A program made the position numbers and the translations under genes. A stretch of 64,000 nucleotides of DNA from Oxalobacter formigenes (GTDB taxonomy: Bacteria; Pseudomonadota; Gammaproteobacteria; Burkholderiales; Burkholderiaceae_D), in the NCBI RefSeq assembly GCF_027158485.1, contig NZ_JAMKYJ010000004.1. The stretch is one strand, 5' to 3'. Under the pieces are notes generated by a model that searched no databases, was not told where the DNA came from, and saw only the letters and a program-made list of their open reading frames with translations. This document shows, one piece after another, positions 43,889-51,388 of the stretch. Each line of letters starts with the position of its first letter. Position 1 is the stretch's first letter.

Positions 43889-44557
43889 GTGAGTCAGTTA
43901 AGAGAAGAGTTTATCCGCTTTGCAGTTGACTGCGGAGTGTTGCGTTTCGGGGAATTTATCACCAAGGCAGGCAGAACGTCTCCGTATTTTTTCAATGCGG
44001 GTTTGTTCAATGACGGACAGTCGCTGGGGACACTGGCCGATTATTATGCCGATACCTTGCTGGAATCCGGTGTTTCTTTCGACATGTTGTTCGGCCCTGC
44101 CTACAAGGGCATTCCGCTCGTGGCGGCTGTTGCAATATCTCTGGCCAGAAAAGGCCGCAATGTCCCGTTTGCATACAATCGCAAGGAAGCAAAGGATCAT
44201 GGCGAGGGCGGTGTGATTGTCGGCGCGCCTTTGAAAGGCAAGGTCGTGATCATCGATGACGTGATTTCGGCAGGCACATCTGTCAATGAATCTGTCAATA
44301 TCATCCGGAATGCAAATGCGACTCCGGGAGTTGTTCTGATTGCACTGGACCGGATGGAACGTTCCGGGAAGGATGACGCCTTGTCTGAACTGTCCGCCGT
44401 TCAGGAAGTACAGAAGGCATACGATATGCCAGTCCTTTCCATTGCCAATCTGGATGACCTGCTGGGCTATCTCGCCAAAGCGGGTGCTTCCCCGGAAATG
44501 AACCAGTACCAGAAGGCGGTCAAGGCGTATCGCGACAAATACGGTTCAGTAAACTGA
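43889..44557 (+). CDS. pyrE: Orotate phosphoribosyltransferase
   Basis: 222 residues from a GTG start at 43889 with GGGG about 7 bases upstream; starts at 43841 or 43838 would add an extension without family match. MSQLREEFIRFAVDCGVLRFG is the usual PyrE N-terminus. The PRPP-binding motif VVIIDDVISAGTS is clear. Converts orotate and PRPP to OMP in pyrimidine synthesis. Ends at a strong bidirectional terminator. Confidence 0.95.
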   Translation: MSQLREEFIRFAVDCGVLRFGEFITKAGRTSPYFFNAGLFNDGQSLGTLADYYADTLLESGVSFDMLFGPAYKGIPLVAAVAISLARKGRNVPFAYNRKEAKDHGEGGVIVGAPLKGKVVIIDDVISAGTSVNESVNIIRNANATPGVVLIALDRMERSGKDDALSELSAVQEVQKAYDMPVLSIANLDDLLGYLAKAGASPEMNQYQKAVKAYRDKYGSVN

Positions 44558-44561
44558 TGAA

Positions 44562-44590
44562 AAAAGCCCCTTAAAAGGGGCTTTTCTTTT
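44562..44590. terminator. Bidirectional terminator between pyrE and moeB
   Basis: AAAAGCCCC (44562-44570) pairs with GGGGCTTTT (44577-44585) around a six-base loop, followed by CTTTT and preceded by AAAA, so it works for both convergent genes. Confidence 0.93.
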
Positions 44591-44593
44591 ATG

Positions 44594-45367
44594 TCAGACA
44601 GCTTGTTTGAGCTTGTTCCGGGCGGAACAGACAGGGCAGTCGGGATTGCGGTCGATCCCGATCCTTGTCCATTCCATTGTCAATGCATCGAGCAGAAGCA
44701 GGGAACCTGCCAGAGACGTGCCGATACCGGCGGCGAGTTTCAAGGCTTCGGCTGCCTGCATGGTGCCGATAATCCCGACCAGCGGTGCGAAAACGCCAAC
44801 CTGCGCGGCTTTCAGATCCTCGAAATGCTGGTCTTCCGAAAACAGGCAGGCGTAACAGGGGGAATCATCACGCCGTGGATCGTAAACCGAGATTTGCCCG
44901 TCGAACTGGACGACGGCACCGGATACAAGTGGAACGCCAGCGGCCATGCAGGCGCGATTGACAATCAGGCGTGTTTTGAAATTGTCGGTGCAATCAAGAA
45001 CGACATCCGCAGTCCTGACGAGTTCGGGCAAAGACGTTTCATCCATCCGATCGGTTATGGTAACAATATCGATCGTCGGGTTAATGCCGGTCAGTGTCTG
45101 TTTTCCTGATTCAGCCTTGTTTTTGCCGATCCGGTCTGTTGAGTGAAGTATCTGGCGCTGAAGGTTGGTCAATTCCACCTGATCGTTGTCGACCAGTGTC
45201 AACTTGCCGAAACCGCCGGAAGCCAGATACATGGAAGCAGGGGAGCCGAGTCCACCTGCCCCGATCACCAGAACATGCGAGTTGGCAATTTTATCCTGAC
45301 CTTCGTAACCAAGATCTTTCAGCAATATGTGACGCGAGTAGCGTACTTCCTGTTCTTCATTCATCAC
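44594..45367 (-). CDS. moeB: MoeB/ThiF-family adenylyltransferase
   Basis: 257 residues, E1-like. The ATP site GAGGLGSPASMYLA, the conserved R (NLQRQILH) and the DxTDN run (LDCTDNFKTR) are visible, along with zinc Cys pairs CYAC and CPVC. It adenylates the C-terminal Gly of a ubiquitin-fold sulfur carrier (MoaD for molybdopterin, or ThiS). The partner is not adjacent, so the pathway is not decided. It follows ctpA on the same strand. Confidence 0.92.
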   Translation of the reverse strand: MMNEEQEVRYSRHILLKDLGYEGQDKIANSHVLVIGAGGLGSPASMYLASGGFGKLTLVDNDQVELTNLQRQILHSTDRIGKNKAESGKQTLTGINPTIDIVTITDRMDETSLPELVRTADVVLDCTDNFKTRLIVNRACMAAGVPLVSGAVVQFDGQISVYDPRRDDSPCYACLFSEDQHFEDLKAAQVGVFAPLVGIIGTMQAAEALKLAAGIGTSLAGSLLLLDALTMEWTRIGIDRNPDCPVCSARNKLKQAV

Positions 45368-45384
45368 TTTTGACCTTTGCCGGT

Positions 45385-46806
45385 TTATTTTTTCCTGGTT
45401 TCGTCGTTTTTCTTTTCTTCCGGTTTGACTTTGGAAAGCTGAACCGGTTTCCCTTTCAGGTGGTTCAGTGCCTGCATCAGCTGGAAGTCTTTTTTCGTGC
45501 CGTATTCGATCGGCTTGTATTTCTTGGCCGATTCCAGCAGCTTGATTTCTTCGTCCTGATTCAAGCGGTCTTCGTTCTTGACTTCATCCGTGCCATTCGT
45601 CAGGTGCTTCGACAAATCGGCTTCACGAAGGCGCAGTCCATTGATTCCATCGCCTTCTGCCGTTTCATCGACCATCAGGTCCGGTACGATACCTTTTGCC
45701 TGAATGGAGCGGCCGCTTGGTGTGTAATAACGGGCGGTCGTCAGCTTGACTGCCGTATCTTTCGAAAGGGGGCGAATCGTTTGTACGGACCCTTTGCCGA
45801 ATGTCTGGGTACCCATAATAGTGGCGCGTTTGTGATCCTGCAGAGCACCGGCAACGATTTCAGAAGCGGAAGCCGAGCCGATATTGACCAGTACGACGAC
45901 CGGAACGTTCTTGATCTGGGCTGGCAGTTTTGCCAGAGGGTCATTCAGGGTTCTGCCTGCATAATATTCCGGACGGGCGTAAAAGACCGCCTTTGATTCC
46001 GGCAATTGGCCGTTGGTCGAAACAACGACCGAATCCTGTGGCAGGAATATGGATGCCACGCCGATCGCTCCCGGCAGGATGCCGCCCGGATCGTTTCTCA
46101 GATCGAGAACGACACCTTTGATCTTCGGATTCTTGGCATAGAGCTTGCTAATGTGCGTGACGAGGTCTTCAACAGTCGGTTCCTGGAACATGGAGACCCG
46201 CAGCCATGCATATCCGGGTTCGATCATTTTCGATTTCACGCTTTTGACCTGGATTTCTTCACGGACAAGCGTAATAACGATGGGTTTGTTGACGTTTTTA
46301 CGGGCAATCGTGAGCGTGATTTTCGTATTGGGATCGCCGCGCATTTTCTTGACTGCCGCGTCGAGTGTCATATCCTTGACAGATACGCCATCCAGTTTGG
46401 TGATCAGATCGCCCGGCTTGATGCCTGCACGGTAGGCAGGTGTGTCTTCGATAGGTGAGATGACCTTGACGTAACCGTCTTCGGTGCCGACTTCAATGCC
46501 CAGACCGCCGAATTTGCCCTGAGTCCCTTCTTTCAATTCCTGGAGGGCTTTCTTGTCGAGATAGGCCGAGTGGGGGTCAAGTGAAGCCACCATGCCTGAA
46601 ATGGCATCAGTCAGCAGTTTCTTGTCTTCGACCGGTTCGACATAGTCGGATTTGATCAATCCGAATACATCGGCAAGTTGTCTCAATTCATCAAGCGGCA
46701 AAGGTGCCGTCTGCTTTTGGGCCATGGCGGAGAATTGTACCGACGCGAAAACGCCGATGATCACTCCGAGAACTACCAGCAGAATGTTACGAAATTTATT
46801 ACGCAT
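45385..46806 (-). CDS. ctpA: S41-family C-terminal processing peptidase
   Basis: 473 residues, periplasmic, with an N-terminal membrane anchor (NILLVVLGVIIGVFASVQFSA). PDZ domain (about 95-165), then the tail-specific protease catalytic region: Ser in GSASASEIVAGALQDHKRAT and Lys in TFGKGSVQT form the dyad. Substrates are unknown but the neighbour envC suggests cell-wall-related processing. It abuts envC, whose stop is 3 bases from its start, with gpmA behind. Confidence 0.94.
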   Translation of the reverse strand: MRNKFRNILLVVLGVIIGVFASVQFSAMAQKQTAPLPLDELRQLADVFGLIKSDYVEPVEDKKLLTDAISGMVASLDPHSAYLDKKALQELKEGTQGKFGGLGIEVGTEDGYVKVISPIEDTPAYRAGIKPGDLITKLDGVSVKDMTLDAAVKKMRGDPNTKITLTIARKNVNKPIVITLVREEIQVKSVKSKMIEPGYAWLRVSMFQEPTVEDLVTHISKLYAKNPKIKGVVLDLRNDPGGILPGAIGVASIFLPQDSVVVSTNGQLPESKAVFYARPEYYAGRTLNDPLAKLPAQIKNVPVVVLVNIGSASASEIVAGALQDHKRATIMGTQTFGKGSVQTIRPLSKDTAVKLTTARYYTPSGRSIQAKGIVPDLMVDETAEGDGINGLRLREADLSKHLTNGTDEVKNEDRLNQDEEIKLLESAKKYKPIEYGTKKDFQLMQALNHLKGKPVQLSKVKPEEKKNDETRKK

Positions 46807-46809
46807 GTA

Positions 46810-48216
46810 TCACCTAGTCGATATCCAGTCCGAAGGGTTTAAAGCATGTCCACTACGTCGCAATTCGAAGTATAACCCGGTTTCCCCGTTTTCACCGCTG
46901 TTGCCCGCGGTAGCGACGGTCTCGCCGCTGCCGACAGTATCTCCTACCCGTTTGTTCAGGGTTTGAGCATTTCCGTAAATCGTCATGTAATGATCACCGT
47001 GGTCGATAATAATCAATCTGCCGAAACCGCGAAGGGTGTCGGCAAAGATAACCTTGCCGCCTGCAACGGAATGGACGGGGGCACCTGCCGATGTTTTGAT
47101 AAAGATGCCTTTCCAGCTCGGGCCGTCAGCGCGTTTCATGCCATATCTGGCGGTAATGGTTCCCTGTACAGGCATTCTCAAAGAGCCACGTTTCTTGCCG
47201 AATGCGCTTGCAGTATCGGCTTTATAAGGCGTTTCCCTGACGATTTCAGCCTGTGATTCCTGTTTTTGAGGACGGGATTGGGTTTTTCTGGCCTGTTTCG
47301 TCTGTCTCGATTGTTTTGCCTGTTTTCTGGCCTGTTGTTCGGCAAGACGTGCTTGTGCCGCCCTTTTTTCAGCCGCTTTTCGTTGCTCTTCAATCTTTCT
47401 GGACAAACGGTCGACCAGACCACCCAGACGTTTTTCATCCTGTGCGAGACGTTCGGCTTCTTTTTTCTGGTTGCTTAACTTGTCGGAGAGCTGGGCGACA
47501 AGAGCGGCGTGCCGGGCTTTTTCCTTTTCAAGAACCTGTTTTTGTTCGCTTGTCTTGCTGGCGATTTTATCCAGTTCCTGCTTTGTTTCTTTTGTTTCCG
47601 ACTTTTTGGCATCGACTGCCTTGATATTCTGGCGAAGGGATGCGATCAGTTGCGAGTATGCCGTCGAATAGTAGTTCATGTATTGCATTTCGCGGCTGAT
47701 CCGGTTCGGGTTGTCACCGGAAAACAGCAGTTTCATCCGGTCTTCACCGCCTGAAACATATTGTTGTTGCATCAGTTTTGCCAGTTGTTTTTGTTGTTTG
47801 GCAACGGTTGCCGTCAGCTGTGCCTGTTCGGAAGAAAGCTGGGTCAGTTTGTTTTCAGTTACCGCTTTTTTCTGTCCGAGCTCTGCCAGCGAACGTTCGG
47901 TAGTCGATATGGCTTTCTGGGATTGGGTCAACGCTTCGCTGGCCTTGCCTTTTGCGACTTCGGTTTTCCCGATTTCCTTTTTCAGGGTATTCAATCGGGT
48001 GTGGACTTTTTTCTGTTCGGTTTCGGCGGCCTGTTTCTGTCTGGCCGTGTCACCTGCTTTTTTTGAGGTCGTTTTTGACTTGCCACGTTTAGATGCGGCT
48101 TTTTTATTGACCTGTTTCTGCTGCTTGGTTGAGGTCGCTTTTTGCTTTGCGTGAACAGTCAGCGACGAAGCTGTCGCGTAGACAAGCAGGAAGAGGAAAA
48201 AGAGTGCTTTTTTCAT
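46810..48216 (-). CDS. envC: Murein hydrolase activator EnvC (degenerate LytM)
   Basis: 468 residues from ATG 48216 with signal peptide ALFFLFLLVYATASSLTVHA. A long coiled-coil region (about 40-300, very rich in Lys, Gln and Glu) precedes a C-terminal LytM/M23 domain. In that domain the zinc ligands are lost: WKGIFI stands where an active enzyme has H-x-G-x-D, and YFELRRSGHALNP lacks the first His of the H-x-H pair. So it should activate a separate amidase at the septum rather than cut peptidoglycan itself, as EnvC does. Same run as gpmA, ctpA and moeB. Confidence 0.92.
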   Translation of the reverse strand: MKKALFFLFLLVYATASSLTVHAKQKATSTKQQKQVNKKAASKRGKSKTTSKKAGDTARQKQAAETEQKKVHTRLNTLKKEIGKTEVAKGKASEALTQSQKAISTTERSLAELGQKKAVTENKLTQLSSEQAQLTATVAKQQKQLAKLMQQQYVSGGEDRMKLLFSGDNPNRISREMQYMNYYSTAYSQLIASLRQNIKAVDAKKSETKETKQELDKIASKTSEQKQVLEKEKARHAALVAQLSDKLSNQKKEAERLAQDEKRLGGLVDRLSRKIEEQRKAAEKRAAQARLAEQQARKQAKQSRQTKQARKTQSRPQKQESQAEIVRETPYKADTASAFGKKRGSLRMPVQGTITARYGMKRADGPSWKGIFIKTSAGAPVHSVAGGKVIFADTLRGFGRLIIIDHGDHYMTIYGNAQTLNKRVGDTVGSGETVATAGNSGENGETGLYFELRRSGHALNPSDWISTR

Positions 48217-48277
48217 GCATTTTGCGAGGCAAAATTGAATCGGATCATTTTGCCTCAAAAAGGTAAGGATCGCAAAA

Positions 48278-49024
48278 TTAACTTGCGCTGCCCTGTGCTT
48301 CCACTTCCTGCAAGGCTTCGGCGATTTGTGCCGGATCGCCCAGGAAATAATGACGTATCGGTTTCAAATCGTCATCCAGTTCGTAAACAAGGGGCTGGCC
48401 GGTCGGTATGTTCAAAAGGGCGATATCCTTGTCGCTGATGCCATCCAGTTCCTTGATCAGGGCACGCAGGCTGTTGCCGTGGGCAGCAACGAGAATGCGT
48501 TTTCCTTTCCGGATTTCAGGTGCGATCGATTCAATCCATAAAGGTTTGACGCGAGCGACTGTGTCTTTCAGACTTTCGGTCAGCGGAATCTGTTCACGTT
48601 TCAAGGTTGCATAAGCGGGGTCATTATAGGAAGTTCTCGGATCGCCCGGATGGAGCGCATCGGCGGCTATTTCGTAGCTTCTGCGCAACATATGAACCTT
48701 GTGTTCGCCGTATTTTTTGGCGGTTTCGGCCTTGTTCAGGCCCTGAAGCGCACCGTAATGACGTTCATTCAAACGCCAGTCGCATACTACCGGAACCCAC
48801 ATCAAATCCATTTCATCAAGCACGATCCACAGTGTTCTGATGGCTCTTTTCAGTACTGAAGTGTAAGCCAGGTCAAACTCGAAACCTGCTTCCCGCAAGA
48901 CGCGGCCAGCGGCTCTGGCTTCTTTCTTGCCTCTTTCCGTCAGGTCCACATCGGTCCAGCCGGTAAACCGGTTCTCGAAATTCCAGATGGACTGCCCATG
49001 CCGCATGAAAACAATTTTATGCAT
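48278..49024 (-). CDS. gpmA: 2,3-bisphosphoglycerate-dependent phosphoglycerate mutase
   Basis: 248 residues. The RHGQSIWNFENRFTGWTDVDL start has the phosphorylated His9, and the second active-site region (LVAAHGNSLRALIKELDG) is intact. Interconverts 2- and 3-phosphoglycerate. First gene of the minus-strand envC-ctpA-moeB run and divergent from the rhodanese operon, an arrangement shared with other Betaproteobacteria. Confidence 0.96.
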   Translation of the reverse strand: MHKIVFMRHGQSIWNFENRFTGWTDVDLTERGKKEARAAGRVLREAGFEFDLAYTSVLKRAIRTLWIVLDEMDLMWVPVVCDWRLNERHYGALQGLNKAETAKKYGEHKVHMLRRSYEIAADALHPGDPRTSYNDPAYATLKREQIPLTESLKDTVARVKPLWIESIAPEIRKGKRILVAAHGNSLRALIKELDGISDKDIALLNIPTGQPLVYELDDDLKPIRHYFLGDPAQIAEALQEVEAQGSAS

Positions 49025-49072
49025 AATCGAAATGAATATAAGTTATCTCGAATGTCTCGTGTCTTTCTATTT

Positions 49073-49078
49073 TATAAT
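49073..49078 (+). promoter_or_regulatory. Consensus -10 for the rhodanese-grxC-secB-gpsA operon
   Basis: A perfect TATAAT lies about 41 bases before the GTG start of the rhodanese gene. No good -35 is found at 17 bases, so the promoter may be weak or activator-dependent, but position suits a short leader. Confidence 0.4.
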
Positions 49079-49119
49079 GTATCAGTTTGATTATCGTTGA
49101 CTTCTAGCAGGTATATCTC

Positions 49120-49518
49120 GTGAATTTTATTAAAGACAACATTTTTTGGATTTGTGTAGCCTTGTATTGTATCGGTGCGCTGGTGTGGCCTTATATCCGG
49201 AAGGGAGCAAAAATCTCTCACGCCGAAGCCACAAAAATGATCAATAAGGGAAAAACGACTATTATAGATGTCCGTGATGTGAAGCAGTATCAGGCCGGAC
49301 ATATTTTGAATGCGGTTCATGTTCCTTTGACCGGTCTTGAAGAAAGACTTCCAAAACTTGATAAATTCAAGGGCCAGACTATTATTGTCGTCGATGAGGC
49401 AGGAAAGGAGGCCGGGAAAGCGGCAGCCATACTGAAAAAAGCTGGCTTCAAGCCGGTCAACAGCCTGTCTGGCGGTATGAATAAATGGGTCAGTGAAGGT
49501 TTGCCTGTAACCAAATAA
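49120..49518 (+). CDS. Membrane-anchored rhodanese-domain protein lacking the catalytic Cys
   Basis: 132 residues starting at GTG, with AGCAGG upstream. An N-terminal membrane helix (IFWICVALYCIGALVWPYI), then a rhodanese fold: IDVRDVKQYQAGHILNAVHVPL. In place of the active-site loop with Cys the sequence is IIVVDEAGKEAGKAA, so sulfurtransferase activity is not expected. It is the first gene of a run with grxC, secB and gpsA, as in other Betaproteobacteria, suggesting a non-catalytic role in redox or export. Confidence 0.88.
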   Translation: MNFIKDNIFWICVALYCIGALVWPYIRKGAKISHAEATKMINKGKTTIIDVRDVKQYQAGHILNAVHVPLTGLEERLPKLDKFKGQTIIVVDEAGKEAGKAAAILKKAGFKPVNSLSGGMNKWVSEGLPVTK

Positions 49519-49541
49519 ACAGATGAGAAGGGAATACGGAT

Positions 49542-49805
49542 ATGACGGCTAATGTCGTGATGTACAGCACAACGGTTTGCCCTTATTGCCGCATGGCGGA
49601 ACAGTTGCTGAAAAACCGCGGGGTAACGGAGATCAAAAAAATCCTGATCGACAATGATGAAAAACTGCGTGCTGAAATGATGGAAAAAACCAGCCGGCGT
49701 ACGGTGCCGCAAATTTTTATCGGCGATACGCATGTCGGCGGTTTCGACGATCTTTCAGCATTGGACAAAGCCGGCGAACTGATGCCGCTGCTTGAAAAAG
49801 CTTAA
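49542..49805 (+). CDS. grxC: Glutaredoxin 3
   Basis: 87 residues. Thioredoxin fold with active-site CPYC (Cys13, Cys16) and the glutathione-binding RTVPQIFIGDTHVGGFDDL. Reduces disulfides with glutathione. Between the rhodanese and secB genes; possibly links cytosolic redox with glutathione made by gshA/gshB in this window. Confidence 0.96.
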   Translation: MTANVVMYSTTVCPYCRMAEQLLKNRGVTEIKKILIDNDEKLRAEMMEKTSRRTVPQIFIGDTHVGGFDDLSALDKAGELMPLLEKA

Positions 49806-49834
49806 CCATTTTATAAAACCAATCCGGAGTAAAT

Positions 49835-50305
49835 ATGTCTTCCGAGGCTACTCAACCAGTTTTTCATATTCAAAGCGTTTATTTAAAAGACTTGTCTCTT
49901 GAACAACCCAATTCCCCGGCCATTTTTCTGGAAAAGCAAATGCCGGAACTGGAAGTGGCGATCAATGTCGGTTTCGAACCACTGGGTGAAACGACTTTCG
50001 AATCGACGGTAACGGCAACCGTAACGGCAAAAATCGGTGACAAGACCGCTTATCTGGTTGAAGGTAAACAGGCAGGGATTTTTGAAATACGCGGTATTCC
50101 GAAAGAAGCGATGGACCAGATCCTTGCCATTTCATGTCCTTCCATTATTTATCCTTATCTGCGTTCGAATATTGCCGACATGATTTTACGGGCCGGTTTC
50201 CCTCCGGTTCATCTTGCAGAAATCAATTTCGAAACCTATTTCCAGGATCGTATGCAGGCTCAGGAGCAGGCACAGGAAACGGCAAACGAAGCAAAACCAC
50301 ACTGA
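49835..50305 (+). CDS. secB: Protein-export chaperone SecB
   Basis: 156 residues. FHIQSVYLKDLSLEQPNSP and the IYPYLRSNIADMILRAGFPPVHLAEINF segment are diagnostic. Holds preproteins unfolded for SecA. An acidic/Gln-rich tail follows. Third gene of the rhodanese-grxC-secB-gpsA run. Confidence 0.97.
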   Translation: MSSEATQPVFHIQSVYLKDLSLEQPNSPAIFLEKQMPELEVAINVGFEPLGETTFESTVTATVTAKIGDKTAYLVEGKQAGIFEIRGIPKEAMDQILAISCPSIIYPYLRSNIADMILRAGFPPVHLAEINFETYFQDRMQAQEQAQETANEAKPH

Positions 50306-50341
50306 TAAAGTTCCTTCAGTTTTAAAACGGGACGACAGAAA

Positions 50342-51361
50342 ATGAACATTACTGTTCTTGGTGCGGGAGCATGGGGAACCGCTATTGCCATTCATCTGGC
50401 AAAGCGGCATTCGGTCATGCTCTGGGACCGCAATAAAAAGGTCGTTAGTGAAACAGTCCAGACACGTCAGAATATGACGGGTTTGCCGGGTTTTACCCTG
50501 CCTGAATCAATCATACTGACTTCCCGTTTCGAAGATGCCGTCGCTCATGGTTCAGGCTCGGATGCATTGACGATCATTGCCACGTCCGTTTCAGGTTTGC
50601 GTTCGGTTTCCGGCAGGCTGAAAGATAGCGGGGTCATCAATCTGATCTGGCTGTGCAAGGGTTTTGAGGAAAATACCGGTCTGTTGCCGAATCAGGTTGT
50701 TGCGCAAACGCTCGGCAGTCAGGTCGATATGGGCGTATTGTCGGGTCCGTCATTTGCTCAGGAAGTCGCTGCCGGTTTACCCTGTGCATTGACCGTTGCA
50801 TCCATGTCGATGTCACTGCGAAAAATCGTGGTGGAAGCAGCCAACGGCGGCAATATGCGCATTTATTCCAGTGATGATGTCACCGGTGTTGAAGTCGGTG
50901 GGGCTGTCAAAAATATTCTGGCCATAGCAACGGGTATGTCCGATGGGGTGGGTTTTGGAATGAATGCCCGTGCAGCCCTGATTACGCGTGGTCTGGCCGA
51001 GATTACCCGGCTTGGAGTCGCTCTTGGGGGAAGGCCTGAAACCTTTATGGGGCTGACGGGAATGGGGGATCTCATTTTGACCTGTACTGGCGATTTGTCA
51101 CGCAATCGTCGTGTCGGTCTTGAAATGGCAAAAGGCAAGACGCTTGAAACGGTCATTGCCGAGCTGGGGCACGTTGCCGAAGGCGTCCGTTGTGCCCAGA
51201 CTGTCCGGATGCTGGCGGCCAAGGCCGGTGTGGAAATGCCGATTACGAATGCGGTTGTAGGTGTTTTGTTCGACAAGGTATCGATCAAAAGTACGGTATC
51301 CCAGCTGCTTGCCCGTCATGTTCGCGATGAAGCGGATACTCTTTATCTGAAAGAACCGTAA
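50342..51361 (+). CDS. gpsA: NAD(P)H-dependent glycerol-3-phosphate dehydrogenase
   Basis: 339 residues. N-terminal Rossmann GAGAWGTAIAIHLA; the substrate-site Lys in GAVKNILAIATG and the family motif LTGMGDLILTCTGDLSRNRRVG are intact. Makes sn-glycerol-3-phosphate for phospholipids. Last gene of its operon; its 3' end forms part of a terminator. Confidence 0.96.
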   Translation: MNITVLGAGAWGTAIAIHLAKRHSVMLWDRNKKVVSETVQTRQNMTGLPGFTLPESIILTSRFEDAVAHGSGSDALTIIATSVSGLRSVSGRLKDSGVINLIWLCKGFEENTGLLPNQVVAQTLGSQVDMGVLSGPSFAQEVAAGLPCALTVASMSMSLRKIVVEAANGGNMRIYSSDDVTGVEVGGAVKNILAIATGMSDGVGFGMNARAALITRGLAEITRLGVALGGRPETFMGLTGMGDLILTCTGDLSRNRRVGLEMAKGKTLETVIAELGHVAEGVRCAQTVRMLAAKAGVEMPITNAVVGVLFDKVSIKSTVSQLLARHVRDEADTLYLKEP

Positions 51362-51387
51362 AACGGCGGTTCTTTCAGTGTCTTTTT
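51347..51387. terminator. Terminator whose 5' arm is inside the gpsA coding end
   Basis: A perfect 12-bp stem (51347-51358 with 51367-51378) is followed by TGTCTTTTTA. The 5' arm covers the last codons of gpsA before the stop at 51359-51361. It separates gpsA from the convergent glnE, whose stop is at 51389. Confidence 0.85.
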
Positions 51388-51388
51388 A

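Noticed and set aside
47178..47438. Active zinc endopeptidase in the EnvC C-terminus
   Set aside because: The zinc-ligand positions are replaced, so an activator role is more likely.
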